This document shows positions 1 to 12,934 of a DNA stretch of 64,000 nucleotides, in pieces. Every line of letters starts with the position of its first letter. Position 1 is the first letter of the stretch. Under the pieces are notes generated by a model. That model was not told the DNA's origin. It saw only the letters and a list, made by a program, of their open reading frames with translations, and did not search any database. The position numbers and the translations under genes were made by a program. The stretch is from Myxocyprinus asiaticus. Its lineage: Eukaryota; Chordata; Actinopteri; Cypriniformes; Catostomidae. The stretch is from contig NC_059388.1 in the NCBI RefSeq assembly GCF_019703515.2, positions 2,651,479 through 2,715,478 of the forward strand, read 5' to 3'.

Positions 1-1352
1 GGCAAAGCCGTCTGGCCCGGGAGCCTAGCCTGTAGGTAAGGCCTTAATTACCTCGTCAAGCTCCTCCAAGGTTATCTCAGAATCAAGAGAATTTTTTTGC
101 TCAGTCGTCAATTTAGGAAGTTCTAATGGTTCCAAAAATTGTCTAATATCTTCATCAGTAGACGAAGACGTGGAGCTATAAAGATTAATATAGAATTCTT
201 TAAAAGCATTATTAATATCAATGGCCGAGGTAAAAATTTCACCACCAGCAGATTTCACTGAGGGAATAGTAGAAAAAGACTCTCTCTGCTTTATATATCT
301 AGCCAAAAGCTTCCCTGCTTTGTCCCCTGACTCAAAGTATGACTGTCTTGCCCTGAATAACCAAAACTTCACTTTCAGCGACAAAATAGTATTATATTTG
401 TATTTCAATCGGGTCAATTCTCTGAGGCCATCAGATGACATTTGGCGCTACAGCTCTGCCTCAGCATTTTTAATATTCCCTTCTAACGCCACGAGTTCTC
501 GAGCTTTGGATTTTTTTGATGAATGAGGCATACTGTATGATCCAACCCCTAAGAACCACCTTAATTGCCTCCCAAGCCACGCCCACAGAGGATACTGGAG
601 ACCAGTTGGTCTCCATATAAATATTGATTTCAGTCTTTAACATTTGTTGGAAATCAGGATTTTGCAAAAGGGATACATTAAAGCGCCAACTATATGATTT
701 CTTTTTCTCTAAACTCACATAGGTGTGAACTGAGACTAAGATGTTTCCAATTGAGCAATCAACAACAGAAGAAATGAGGGATTTAGATATAAAAAAAAAA
801 AAAAATCAATTCTAGAATAAATCTTATGAACTGATGAAAAAAAATTTATAGTCCCTCCCAGATGCACATCCTGTGAAGCATCAGTGTTGCTCTAGGGGGC
901 TTGCACACTTTTGCACACTATGATCAAGGACTGAGTCCATCAATAGATTAAAGTCTCCTCCCAATATTATATCATGAGGGGTGCCAGCGGCTTGCAACAT
1001 CCCCATAAATATTAGTCAAAATCAATCTTTGCCCCTGAATGTCTACTAAAACAATAATGACTCTTCCTATTTTATCTTTAATCTGTTTGAGAAATTTTAA
1101 TTGTAGATGTTTATTTATCAGTATAATGACCCCCCTACTCTTACTTGAGCCAGCACTAAAAAAAACATGTCCACCCCATATCTTCCCAAATTTTTCAGCT
1201 TCCTGTGGGGAAAGATGTGTTTCTTGAAGAAAGACTATATCATATTTCTTAAGCTTAAGAAAATAAATAACCTTCCTTCTTTTTATGGGGTTCCCCAACC
1301 CATTCACATTCCATTTGGAGAGAGACAATCCATTCATATTTACATTTGACAT
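1..1352 (-). pseudogene. L1 ORF2, endonuclease and linker part (copy 1)
   Basis: ORF2 starts at the ATG at 1352 (MSNVNMNGLSLSKWNVNGLG). The first 120 codons show apurinic-type endonuclease motifs: the WNVNGLG strand, FLQETHLS with the catalytic glutamate, and RGVIILIN. The frame then leaves the family sequence near 1000, where about 45 bp present in copies 2 and 3 are missing. Downstream pieces in shifted frames (718-470 and 441-25) match the linker between endonuclease and reverse transcriptase of the other copies (KSYSWRFNVSLLQNPDFQQM; GDKAGKLLARYIKQRESFS). At least three frame breaks; no functional product is possible. Confidence 0.88.
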
Positions 1353-1654
1353 ATTGATATAATGAAAAAAATAAATTGTGTGTCAAAAGCAAGATTATAC
1401 AGACCACATTCCCCATTAATGCAACAATCAAACCCCGAACTTCCCCCCTGAACAAAACAAACAGATAAAAGAAAAACGTATGCATTAACCCCATGCACGA
1501 CAGCGCCAACCGGCGTCAATCCCTCTAAACTCAAAAGGTCCATGTACGCATGCGAGAACCCCCGCAACAACTTTGCCATCAGATTGCTCAAGTCCAGTGC
1601 TTCTGCACAAATTTTGTGAGGCAAAATTTCATAACAGAAAATACTTTGTAAAAC

Positions 1655-2350
1655 AGACCCCAGCCAACAGGCAGAATAAACACAAAGAACATGTAGATTC
1701 ATTCACAGAACTGTCTTAAAGGTGTGTTCCTCCATAAAACAAACTCCAGCTGATATAAAGCCGTTCAGTTTCCTCGGACAGACAGACAACTGTTCAGTTA
1801 GCCGACTATTATGAGTGCAGCAGATGACGTAATCATTCTAATGTCCCTTAAAAATACTCCACAAAACAAACTCCAGCCAACAGGAGGCGTAAGCACAAAG
1901 AACGATCAGATTCATCCACAGCTGACACGAGGCAGTATTATTCAACAAAACAAACTACAGCCGCTAGGCAGAGCCAGCACCTAAAGAAACAAAACAGGCA
2001 TCCCGGTTCCTCGGATGATAAAGAATCAAATTCACTCGAAGGCCGTGTAAAAAAAATAAAAATAAAATAAAATAAAAATACACCATGACTTACTCAGTCC
2101 GTCAACTTTATAAAAGACGTCCTTTATGTGAGCGTGTAGACATTTTGTATAGTGTCCATTCTCAATCTGGCCGGGAACTTCAGTGTAAAAGCGATCTTCC
2201 ATCAATGCAAAAGTTTCTTGAAGGAGTCATGCCATAAAACAAACTCCAGCCGCTAGGCGAAACAACGCAGAAAGAAACAAAAAATTGGCACTCAACTTCC
2301 TCAGACAGTCGAGACACTGAACAGCGAGTCAGTCCACTCACATAAGAAAC
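1655..2350 (-). repeat. L1 inter-ORF degenerate tandem repeat, copy 1
   Basis: On the plus strand the phrase ACAAAACAAACTCCAGCC recurs with small changes at about 1735, 1860, 1946 and 2230. Each is followed by a gap or CGCTAGGC/CAACAGG variant and then by either a CACAAAGAAC..CAGATTCATCCACA stretch or a TTCCTCGGACAG stretch. Unit length varies from about 80 to 280 bp because of indels and a 20 bp AAATAAAAT tract near 2050. The same array is in copy 3 (46700-47260), so it belongs to the element. Confidence 0.8.
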
Positions 2351-2360
2351 GCCCAATGGT

Positions 2361-3204
2361 TTACTCACCCATAGTTTGTATGAAGGCCAGTGCCTTTTTG
2401 GGGCATAAAAATACTTTGCTGCCATCCTTGGTGTCTATTCTCAGTTTGGCCGGAAACATCAGTGCAAAAGCGATCTTCCGTTGATTTAAGAGTTTCTTAC
2501 ATTCCTTGAACTGATCGTGTTTCTCTCGTCGAATTCGCAAAATCCATAAACAAGAAAATATTGTGATTCTTCCAAGAAAGCTTTCCTTTGCTCCTCGCCT
2601 GGCGCAACACGAGATCTTCATCGGATGATCTCAGAAATTTGGCCAGAAGTGATCGGGGCCTATCTCCCTCAGCAAATCTGCCAGCCGGGACTCTGTGAGC
2701 TCGCTCGATTTCCAGCTTATGGCCTGTTATGTCGAGCAGATTCGGGAAGAGCTCATCCAGGAATTTCACCATATCTCTGCCCTCTTCACGCTCAGGAATT
2801 CCAACAATTCGAATATTGTTCCTTCGATTCCTATTTTCAAGATCTTCCAGTTTTTCAAAAATAAATTCCAAATCTGTTTTGGATGCAGGCGGATTAGCGG
2901 ATAATTCCCTTTCTGATGATTCCAGATAATCGATTCGTTTTTCAACATCTGTCACTCTTGTGACCAACTCAGAGAATTTTGTTTCCATCGCCGTAATCGA
3001 TCGACGTATTACAGCGAGATCCTCCAAGTCAGCAACAACCTTCGTCAGCATCACCAAGATGTTGGACAGTTGACGCTGGATTTCATCTCCCGATGTGCTC
3101 TCCAAATCGAGTCCCCGGCTCACAGGGCCGCCAGAGGCCTCAGCTTGAACACGTAAGTGTCTATTAATGTCTCCAGAGTCTGAGGATTTTGACTTCTTTG
3201 CCAT
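2361..3204 (-). pseudogene. L1 ORF1 (RNA-binding nucleic acid chaperone), copy 1
   Basis: Starts at the ATG at 3204 (MAKKSKSSDSGDINRHLR). Residues about 45-105 look like a coiled coil (heptads of L/I/V, LEDLAVIRRSITAMETKFSE). An L1 ORF1 RRM-like core follows: NRRNNIRIVGIPE, then FLDELFPNLLD and IERAHRVPAG. After about residue 210 the frame shifts near 2590; the C-terminal domain continues in another frame to about 2361 (KLLNQRKIAFALMFPAKLRI, then KVFLCPKKALAFIQ). Family role: trimeric RNA chaperone that packages the LINE RNA. The frameshift makes this copy a pseudogene. Confidence 0.88.
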
Positions 3205-3349
3205 GTTTACCTCAAAGAGCAAATATGTAACTGGGTGTATCGAATCTCACCGGTTATAACTTGAAATTAATTAAAAAAAAAAAAAAAAAAAATCAGCAAA
3301 GTGCGCATAGCTAGCCGCTCACACGTCTGCTTCTCGCATGGCAAAACGT

Positions 3350-3443
3350 CACAAAGTAGATGTCCTAAACGACTTGCCAAAACTATAGTTTGCTAATATT
3401 TTTATGACTTTAACCTAAGTGTATGTAAACTTCTGACTTCAAC

Positions 3444-3444
<1 letters not shown>
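3350..3444. mobile_element. Tc1 terminal fragment, Sleeping Beauty/salmonid type
   Basis: Read on the minus strand, the outer end is CAGTTGAAGTCAGAAGTTTA followed by CATACACTTAGG, and inward AACTATAGTTTTGGCAAGTC and GGACATCTACTTTGTG. These are the outer terminal-repeat sequences of IR/DR-type Tc1 elements such as Sleeping Beauty. Only about 95 bp survives; the inner boundary abuts the 5' end of L1 copy 1. The outer end is followed not by a visible TA but by a TG microsatellite. Confidence 0.85.
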
Positions 3445-3501
<57 letters not shown>

Positions 3502-3503
3502 AT
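3445..3503. repeat. (TG)n(TA)n microsatellite, left half
   Basis: TG dinucleotides run from 3445 to about 3464, then TA to about 3498. The TA run resumes at 4868-4892 on the far side of the element at 3504-4867, so that element appears to have landed inside it. Confidence 0.95.
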
Positions 3504-4867
3504 TAGTGGTCGACCGATATGGTTTTTTGTAACGGCCATTGCCGATGCCGATATCCAGAGAGCAGGGTGGCCGACAGGCCAATACAATGCCGATATATCA
3601 CACAAATTAATATAGTATAAAACATAAACATAAAATTGCAACAAAAAAAATCAAACAAATAATAAACTCTTATTTAACACTATATTTACTCAATTTCACA
3701 CAAAACTTACATTTGTAAAAAAAATTATCTAAAATATATATATTGTTTATATATATATTTAATCATAAAATTTTAGTAATTTATTTGCACATGAAGAAAT
3801 TGATAATATATTAGGAAGAAGGAAATAACAGTACACACAGTAGTCCAGCAACCATGGATGGCTTGTCCACATTAGCAATTGCATTTTCTCAAAAAATACA
3901 GAATCAAACCAATTGTACATACAGTGCATAGTGAAAATGACATTTACTTATAGCACACGTGAAGCACTTTTACTTTGAAGCTGCACTCACGAGCTCGTGC
4001 AGATCCAGTGCGAGCTGCAATCTCCTGACAGTTTAAATGGCCTGGATCGCCTGATTGGATTGTCACGGAATGACCATCGTGATTTGTGAATCAGAGGAAC
4101 TTTTGATCCTGATCCTGAATTTTTGATTCTGGCTGATAGAAAACGCGCTTCAGAGGAATATATTAGATGTGTGCTCGACAGGATGAAAACGCTGGATTTT
4201 CGTGAGGTTCGTGAATAACATCTGTTTAAATGAGATATCTGCATTTTTGCAAATGGTATATAATAGATTTTTCTTTGATATTTACCTTTTATCATTTGAA
4301 AAGTAAGTTAAAAATGACAGCTAGGGAACTGCTGAGGACAGACTGATAGAATACGTGATTTAAAAGTAAATGAAGGAGCACTCCACAGGATGCTGGATCT
4401 GCTCAAGTTTTGTGAGGTTTGTTTATTACATCTGTTTAAACGGGATATGCGCATATTTGCAGACAGTATATGAAATTAGTTTTATTGATATTTGCATTTT
4501 TATCATTAGACAAGACAATTAAAATTTACAGGTAACTGTTGAGGAGAGAGGGAGAATAAAACAGGCGAGCACTTTAACATTATGTATCTGCCGCAGCTCT
4601 TAGTGCAGCTCTGATATGCGGGTGGTTTAAATGAGACTGTGTCGCACACTGGTCTATTATTGTAGTAACATAATGGCACCTAACAACAAAACTAACCGTG
4701 ACTGGTCGTTTACATGTTTCAGTCGATTCATATGCAAGCAGGCGATTTTCGGCGCCCTCAAGAAACAAATCGGCCAAACGGGAAAATTTATCGGCTGATG
4801 CCGATAATGAAAAAAGTCAGAATATCGGCCGATTTATCGGCCTTGGCGATTTACCGGTCGACGACTA
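3504..4867. mobile_element. hAT-like element with TAGTGGTCGACCGATAT ends
   Basis: Imperfect terminal inverted repeats: the left end is TAGTGGTCGACCGATATGG and the right end, reverse-complemented, TAGTCGTCGACCGGTAAATC. Both ends are rich in short GGCCGATA/TATCGGCC palindromes. The interior (1.3 kb, AT-rich) has no recognisable transposase. A smaller relative with a clean 8-bp duplication is at 38973-39318. No duplication is readable here because both flanks are (TA)n. Assignment to hAT rests on end resemblance to that relative. Confidence 0.7.
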
Positions 4868-5094
4868 ATATATACATATATATATATATATTCTGTGCAT
4901 CAGTTGTGAAGTGTACGGTAAAATTTGTTTTAATTACAGCGTGCATTAAAGTCAGGCTGGGGGATCCGTCGGTACAGGAGAAACTTACATGCATGAGATA
5001 CAGCCTTAGATCTTTTATGGCCATCAAATTTAACGATGTGGTACATGAGAATGCTTTGTACATCTATTAAAAAGCTTTTAATAACTTTTTGCCA

Positions 5095-5690
5095 GCATGG
5101 TTAGAATATTATCTGACCCAAATTTGAACACTGTAATAGGAGTTTGAAAAAGTTTTCAATTAAATTTCAAATTGTGGACAGGATATATGACCTACCATGG
5201 CAAAATTGGTATCATTGTTCTCGGTATGACCCAGGGAATGTAAAGATACAAGTCTCATGATAATAGGCCAAATTATTTAAATGTTATAAGCATTTTTAAA
5301 CATTTCATTATATTTTTTGAACACTAGATTGGCATGGTGCCGATGTCACATAAATTCATAACGATGTGTCAATGCGTTTGTAAAATGAAGCATTTTACGA
5401 CAAAATTCTAAATGGCGGAAAATCTAGTTGATCGATATGCCTTAGACTTAGAAAAAAGAAGAATTTGGGTTCTAGGTATTACGGTTCAAAAGTTATTAAC
5501 ATAAACAGCAGTGCAACTTTGAGATGTTGGTAGTGCTAGAGGGTTGGTGGTGCTGTGGTATAAGTGGTCCTCTATCAGTGTGTCAAATTTGATAACTTTA
5601 CTCCTTATATGGGCTGCCAGTGGTGAAAGAAGAAGAAAAAGAGTGCCTACACACTTTTTGTGCTTGACCCCTAAATAGGTACCTACTTTA
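5095..5690. repeat. Modular non-coding repeat family, segment 1
   Basis: AT-rich sequence with phrases shared with 7090-9060, 12275-16330 and 53610-54290: a gene-like but non-coding series ending in AGAGTGCCTACACACTTTTT and GTGCTTGACCCCTAA (5685), close to the GGTGCTTGGCCCCTAG terminus at 54240. No ORF. I cannot name the family. Confidence 0.6.
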
Positions 5691-5806
5691 ATATCTGTCA
5701 TATTCAGAAAATGTTTACTTTTTATTCTCTCTAAACTTTTCCACGGACCATTTAGCATCTCCTTGCGACCCCTGGGGGTCCCTGGAACCCGGATTGAAAA
5801 CCCCTG
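5690..5806. mobile_element. hAT (Charlie-like) right-end remnant
   Basis: Ends in GATTGAAAACCCCTG at 5806, preceded by CCTGGGGGTCCCTGGAACCC. This is the inverted form of the CAGGGGTTTTCAA terminus typical of Charlie-like hATs; the complete small element at 12935-13244 ends the same way. No matching left end was found. Confidence 0.55.
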
Positions 5807-6971
<1,165 letters not shown>

Positions 6972-7089
6972 CTAAACCAGTTACAGATGCCATAATCTCC
7001 ATAAAACCAATAAATTACCGAGATGTAGGGTTCCGCAGGTAAATATATAATACATTTTGTCCATAAAGAAACTGATTATTAAAGATAAC

Positions 7090-9060
7090 AGAGTAGATCC
7101 TCAACCAGAATGATTTTGATATTATTTCAGGGATTAATGCAGTGGTAAATCTTTAAATTTACACATGTCAAACTCATTCGCAAAATCACCGCCATGAGGC
7201 CTAAGGGACACAGTTAGCACCATCGTTTAGTGAGAAGAAAGTGAGTTATAATTGTAAGAAATTACAGTATTCTACCCTAAAGTATGAGTTCCACATGACC
7301 TGATTTCAGAATGTCCACATCACCTAAATGGCTTGATTATTATGAAAACAAAGAAATGTTAACATCTTGGTGTTGTCCGATTCACACAAAATTTGATAAA
7401 CATCATCTACAGACCCTCCTGACAAAAAGTTATCAAAATGTCTAATTATTCCAAAGATATTAGTGATACAGTTCCATCGGTAGAATGCAATTTGATACAT
7501 TGACAAATATCTAATCAACGCAAAGTCCAAATGTAATGAAACCTGGTATACATAGACAACAGGACATTTTGAGGCTGCACACACATTTTCGTACAATTCT
7601 GCCCATAGGGTGCGCTACAACTAAAAAACATCAACATCTTCTTTGGTTTAAGTGCTAACATATCCTTAAAATCTAAATTAATTTAACAAAAATTGCCACC
7701 AGCAGCCAATCCAATTTCAGCATTTAACAACTTGAATTATGAATTCCCAATGGTAATGAAACAGATTATACACAAGCAGGGTGTCCACACGAAGCTGCAT
7801 ATCAAATTTTGAGAGAATCTGCCACAAGGTGGCGCTACAAGCTAATTCTCGTTTTTGCTAATAAATCCAGAACTTTACAGGCTAGAATAAAATGTTCTAT
7901 CATTCAGTGGCCTATTATGACTAATTGGCCTGTATCTTGTAAGAGCAATATTTAAACTTAACAAAACTTAAAACACATGGACAAGAGAACATTCTGAGGT
8001 CACATGCAAAATTTCACCAATTTGTGATGCTAGGGGGCGCTATAACTTAAAAAAATAATGTGTGCGCTACTGTGATAAAGGTGGAAATTAGATTTTTGCC
8101 TTTGTTTAAAATGTACGGCATTGCAATGAGGTTGACGTAAAACAGCAAGTGAGACTATATCTCTGTAAAGTTTTATACTATCGAAACAAAATTTGGTATG
8201 CTTCATCAGGACCATAATCTGAGGGAACATGCTAAATTTGGTGACAGCACCACCTATGGGTCAGAAATGTCCAAATTGGCTCTTTTGGACTAACTTTTGA
8301 ACAGTTTGTCCTAAAATTATGAGTTTGGTGTCTTTGGATTACTTGGGTCATGAGGATTTAAACTACTTTTTTCCAGCATCAGCCATATAACCTCACCGCC
8401 ATTTTGAATTTTATGAAAAAGTTATTTATATTTTAAACGCTTCGTCCAATTTTTATGAAAATAGACCTTTTTCACACGAAGGGTAATTTATATAATAAGG
8501 GTAATAAGGGTATATAACGTGGAAATAAACGATTTCAGGGTAACCTTCGACAGCAGTAAATGGGAGTTAATGGGAGACCACAGCAAATATTATTTTCACT
8601 TACCCATTTGCTCCAAGAGCAAAAGAAAAAGTCCACTATTACATTGGAATGACTTTCCAGAAGAAAACAAAAAGAGAGTGGTGGATTAAGGCAGTCAGAT
8701 GGGAGAAGATGCCAAATTTAGTGTCACTCTCTCAGCAGCTATGGTAATTAATTTTTTAAAACTAATTTCAGGGTAATATAACACAAAGCATAATGTTATA
8801 AACTTACATTCAATATTTTAAAAAATGATCATATAAAAAAGTTTGCTAAATATATGCTGCTAAATAAGGCATAACACGTCATCACAGTCTGTGAAAAAGG
8901 TCTATTGGAAGGGGTCTTCGACATCATGTCCTGAGGTTACCTGAGTAGTTTGGAGACAGCGCCATATAGTGGACAAAATGATTAGTCAATAAAAACAAAA
9001 CTTTTAATGTATTATTTCTCCTTATTCTAAATCTTTTGAAAATGGCAGTGAAAAATTTCT
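7090..9060. repeat. Modular non-coding repeat family, segment 2 (interrupted at 8464-8902)
   Basis: Successive modules of about 100-220 bp share a pattern: an (A)AATTTGGTATGC-like phrase, then CATCA.GACCAT, a TGAGG..AC stretch and a closing GGCGCTA or CCACCTATGG phrase. Clear closing phrases are near 7605 (GTGCGCTACAA), 7832 (GTGGCGCTACAAG), 8033 (GGGGGCGCTATAA), 8245 (GCACCACCTATGGG) and 8958 (GCGCCATATAGTGG). No reading frame spans modules, so this is not a decayed protein gene. Confidence 0.65.
8464..8902. mobile_element. Small TIR element (MITE) with TA duplication
   Basis: The left end GACCTTTTTCACAC and the right end (reverse-complemented) GACCTTTTTCACAG match over 13 of 14 bases and are flanked on both sides by TA (8462-8463, 8903-8904). 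The flanks are consecutive parts of one repeat module, so the insertion is well defined. 439 bp, no transposase; superfamily unclear (a TA duplication fits Tc1/mariner or ISL2EU). Confidence 0.75.
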
Positions 9061-9073
9061 ACATTCATTTATT

Positions 9074-9800
<727 letters not shown>

Positions 9801-10515
9801 AACAACCTGCACTGCTCTACCATAGGAGAGAGCGTAACGGTCAACTAGCGTGCTCCGCTGAATTTTTTGTCTCTTAACTTCCAATTTGCATTGAAGCAAC
9901 TGAGAAAAATCTATCAAAATGAATTACATGTGGAAGCACAGAAAGTGTTTTTCACCAGGAGTTGATGGTGCGAGTCTACTACCCTCTACTAAGTGAAGAT
10001 GCTCAGAAGGTGTTTTACTGTCACTGTAAATGTTCGTTTTCCTGAGAACCACGGAGGTAAATTAGACCTGGCAGATCACATTCAGACAGCTATGACACAC
10101 TGAACCTTTTCATGATACAAAAGCATTTAATTGTTAAACATGTTATTTTTAGGTTTCAACTAGTTAATAATTTGTGTTAATATGTGTAGTTGGCATGAAA
10201 GTTTAAACAGTTACAGCTCATATTATTTTTAAAGGAAATTACATTTGTTCTTTTCAAAATGTATTTGTAACCCCACATTTTTAAAAGGCTTAAATCTGAT
10301 TAAAATAGTTATAAACGGAATATAAAATAAAACCTAGCTACACTTTCACATGTATATTTGTGTATGTGCATATGAATACAGTGGCAGTCCCCATCCCCTG
10401 CAGGTTTAACATGCAAAAAAATCTGCTTACATTAACAACACAATGGGTGAATGTCAAGAGAAGATGGCCAGAGTTGTCGTACAGAGATATTTGTAATGAC
10501 TTTGTGTTGTCACTT
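9801..10515 (-). other. tmem19 intron, unassigned sequence
   Basis: Possibly the continuation of the hAT-like element at 9074, but nothing here matches its second copy. No ORF or terminal repeat recognised. Confidence 0.4.
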
Positions 10516-10830
10516 TCATGAGCACAGAGACATCAGTATCAGTACGTCCAGAGCGTGAAGGTAGGATTTGGTGTATTTATGAATGAAGTACTCTTGTTTT
10601 AAAATCTCCCCGCTCTGCTTCCAGTTGTCTTGACATCCCCTGAACATGTTAAAATACTCATGATAACTTGGCAACTCTATAACCTGTAAATCCACTTTGC
10701 TAGCTAATAACACTTTGACATCAACACCATAGATATCTTTACAGTAAATGCTAAACCGGAAGTTCTGAGACAAAATTTTCAAGATGGCTGCATGCTTGTT
10801 TCTCTGGCACATAAGGTGAGCAATAAAAAA
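10516..10830 (-). other. Unrecognised open frame, antisense overlap of a promoter-like segment
   Basis: An open frame of about 100 codons reads RNKHAAILKILSQNFRFSIY through SYLHALDVLILMSLCS and stops. It resembles no family I know. A plausible acceptor (TATGTGCCAG) precedes it, but there is no clear polypyrimidine tract beyond an A/T run and no partner exon. The opposite strand of 10750-10820 has a promoter/first-exon look (see findings). It could be a domesticated or decayed element, or chance. Confidence 0.25.
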
Positions 10831-11042
10831 AAAATATAAAATATATATACAATACAAATAAATACACAATTACAAGGCTATATGGTTTGTCAGTTGTTTT
10901 GTTTTTACAAAAATCAAGGATGCTTAAATGAGAAATACTAACCAGTGTAACCTGTAGCATCATTTAGAAAGCTACAAATAATATGTCTACCTCATTCTAT
11001 GAACAGAATCCACAAACAATCAGAAGATGATGTTGATGTGTT

Positions 11043-11640
11043 TAGGGCTGCAACAACTAATCAATCAAATCGATAAGCATCGATAATGAAAATCATCAAC
11101 AACGAATTTCATTATCGATTAGTTGAATATTTGTGGCGAGCACGGAGAAGCCCCTTCATTGACGTCACTTTACAGTCCAGTGAAAAATGTGTTGCATGAT
11201 GAAACTTGTTTGAAAAATAATGGAGACATATTGAAGCTGGAAAAAAAAAAAAAAACACGACCCAAGACATCCAGCGCCTGAGAGCACTTTATAAGTGGGG
11301 GGGAGGGGGGGGTGCAGCGTGAAACATTTACATATTTCAATTGATCATGGTATAAATAATGGGGGGGGGGGGGGTTGTACTTGCTTGTTTTGATTATTGG
11401 GGGGTAATCAATTCTCTCCACAAATGTTTGCAATGGGATTTTAATGATGGACTGAAAGGGCCATTTTTTTGTCCCACACCATCAATGATGAAACATTTTA
11501 CCCTTTAATGAACAGTACTTTTTAAGGAACTATTTTGCATATCCTGAAAGTAAAAATAATAATTAGAAATTCAAACTTAATTTTTTTATGATTCAGGCAT
11601 TGTTTCAAGTTTTGTGAGAGTACAGAATTATGAATTCAGT
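11043..11640. mobile_element. hAT element, TAGGGCTGCAAC family (partial)
   Basis: The left end TAGGGCTGCAACAACTAATC leads into AAATCGATAA and a fold-back around AATTTCATTATCGATTAG. The same order of phrases (GTCACTTTACAGTC, GAGCACTTTATAA, TTAATGAACAGTACTTTT) occurs in the complete relative at 49999-50938. This copy loses its right end where the SINE at 11690 begins. It carries two poly-G tracts (11297-11311, 11362-11374). Confidence 0.8.
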
Positions 11641-11689
11641 ACAGTTAATCAAACTAAATCCTTTCACCCTTATTCATTTCTGTTTTTGT

Positions 11690-12042
11690 TTTTTTTTATC
11701 CCCTTTTTCTCCCAATTTGGAATGCCCAATTCCCACTACTTAGCAGGTCCTCATGGTGGCATGGTTACTCACCTCAATCCGGGTGGTGGAGGACAAGTCT
11801 CAGTTGCCGCTGCTTCTGAGACCGTCAATCCACGCATCTTATCACGTGGCTCGTTGTGCATGACACCACGGAGACTCACAGCAAGGGAGGCTCCGCGCAT
11901 GCACAATTTACCACACACCCCATTGAGAGCGAGAACCCCTAATTGTGATCACGAGGAGGTTACCCCATGTGACTCTACCTTCCCTAGCAACAGGGCCAAT
12001 TTGGTTGCTTAGGAGACCTGGCTGGAGTCACTCAGCACACCC
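11690..12042 (-). mobile_element. tRNA-derived SINE, 5'-truncated copy
   Basis: Reverse complement of the body of the complete SINE at 22309-22774: GTGCTGAGTGACTCCAGCCA, then GGTCTCCTAAGCAACC and GGGTAACCTCCTCGTG in the same order, ending in TTGGGAGAAAAAGGGG and a T/A-rich tail. The tRNA head is missing; homology stops at 12042 within the acceptor-stem remnant. LINE-mobilised SINEs are usually truncated at this end. Confidence 0.88.
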
Positions 12043-12055
12043 TTTTTATATAAGT

Positions 12056-12275
12056 GTATTTTGTTTCACTGTACTGGCAGATTTTTTTCACGTTTTTCAA
12101 GTCAAAAACAAGTGAAAAAAATCTGCCAGTGCTAAAAAACAAATATTGCAAAGTATTTTGATTACGTTACGGACGATGAGTAATCTAACAGGATACAATA
12201 CAAATTAAATTTTGAAGCATGTATTCATTAAACTGTAGTGGAATACATTTTAAAAGTAACCCTCCCAACCCTGAT
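12056..12275. repeat. Hairpin-bearing dispersed repeat, copy 1 (inverted relative to 55790)
   Basis: Ends in TAACCCTCCCAACCCTG and contains a near-perfect hairpin: ACTGGCAGATTTTTTTCAC at about 12075 against its complement ending GTGAAAAAAATCTGCCAGT (12115-12137). The opposite-orientation copy at 55790-55995 begins CAGGGTTAGGAGGGTTACTT and has the same CTGGTAGATTTTTTCACTTG hairpin arms. One end of a larger DNA element is likely; class unknown. Confidence 0.65.
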
Positions 12276-12934
12276 GGCAGCCCATAGAACCGTACATAGG
12301 AAAATGATGAAATTTGGCACACTGATAGAGGTGAGCATCATTAGCCACCAGACAAGATTTTTGGGGTCTCTAGGCCAAACTCTATAGTGCCACCACCAGT
12401 TCAAAAATTAACTTATCTTTTGCACATATCTTTTGAACCGCTTGTTAAAAAAAATTCTGATTACTGATTACTCTCCTCTTGATGATACCAATGGATCCAT
12501 CTTGGATTGTGATGTTTACAGTTTAAACCTTTCACATTCTTTAAATTTGGAGTGATTTTCCCAAACATTGGCTCAAAATATTCTCCAGTCCATGCTGCAC
12601 AGACAAGACTTCACTTCATTTATTTTTGCAATTGTTTAAAAGTTATGGTTTGAGAAGTTAACGAGGTAGGCTCGAAACAGGATTTGAGTCTAAATCTCGG
12701 CAGCACTTTGTCCTATCAAAACTTGGTATGCTTCATTAGGACCATGGTCTTAGGATACATGGACAGTTTGAAGTGCGCTGCCTAGGAGTCATGAAATGTG
12801 AAAAATTGCTATTTTTGCCCATAACTTTAGAACCATATGTCCTAAAATCATGAGGTTGGTGTCAATGGATTCTGTGGGTCATGGGGACTTCAACGATACT
12901 AACTGTCCCCATATCAGCCATCCTGCCTCTATGC

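Larger units (their letters stand above)
1..3341 (-). mobile_element. L1/Tx1-type LINE, copy 1 (3' part outside window)
   Basis: A two-ORF non-LTR retrotransposon in the same direction as tmem19. From its 5' end at about 3341: short 5' UTR, ORF1 (3204 to about 2350), a repeat-rich inter-ORF region (about 2350-1400), then ORF2 from 1352 to the window edge. Copies 2 (23570-25500) and 3 (43413-47488) share the 5' end, ending in a conserved CGCTCACACGTC segment. The reverse transcriptase part of this copy would lie left of base 1. It is damaged by frameshifts in both ORFs and a small deletion in the endonuclease. Confidence 0.9.

Noticed and set aside
1039..1349. Plus-strand open frames inside L1 copy 1 (and at 23687-24085, 24600-24923, 45360-45713)
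   Set aside because: They are mirror frames of the minus-strand L1 ORF2 and recur in all copies at the same place; no independent coding signal.
1655..2350. CRISPR-like direct repeats
   Set aside because: Units vary in length and sequence, lie between two LINE ORFs in two separate copies, and the genome is eukaryotic.
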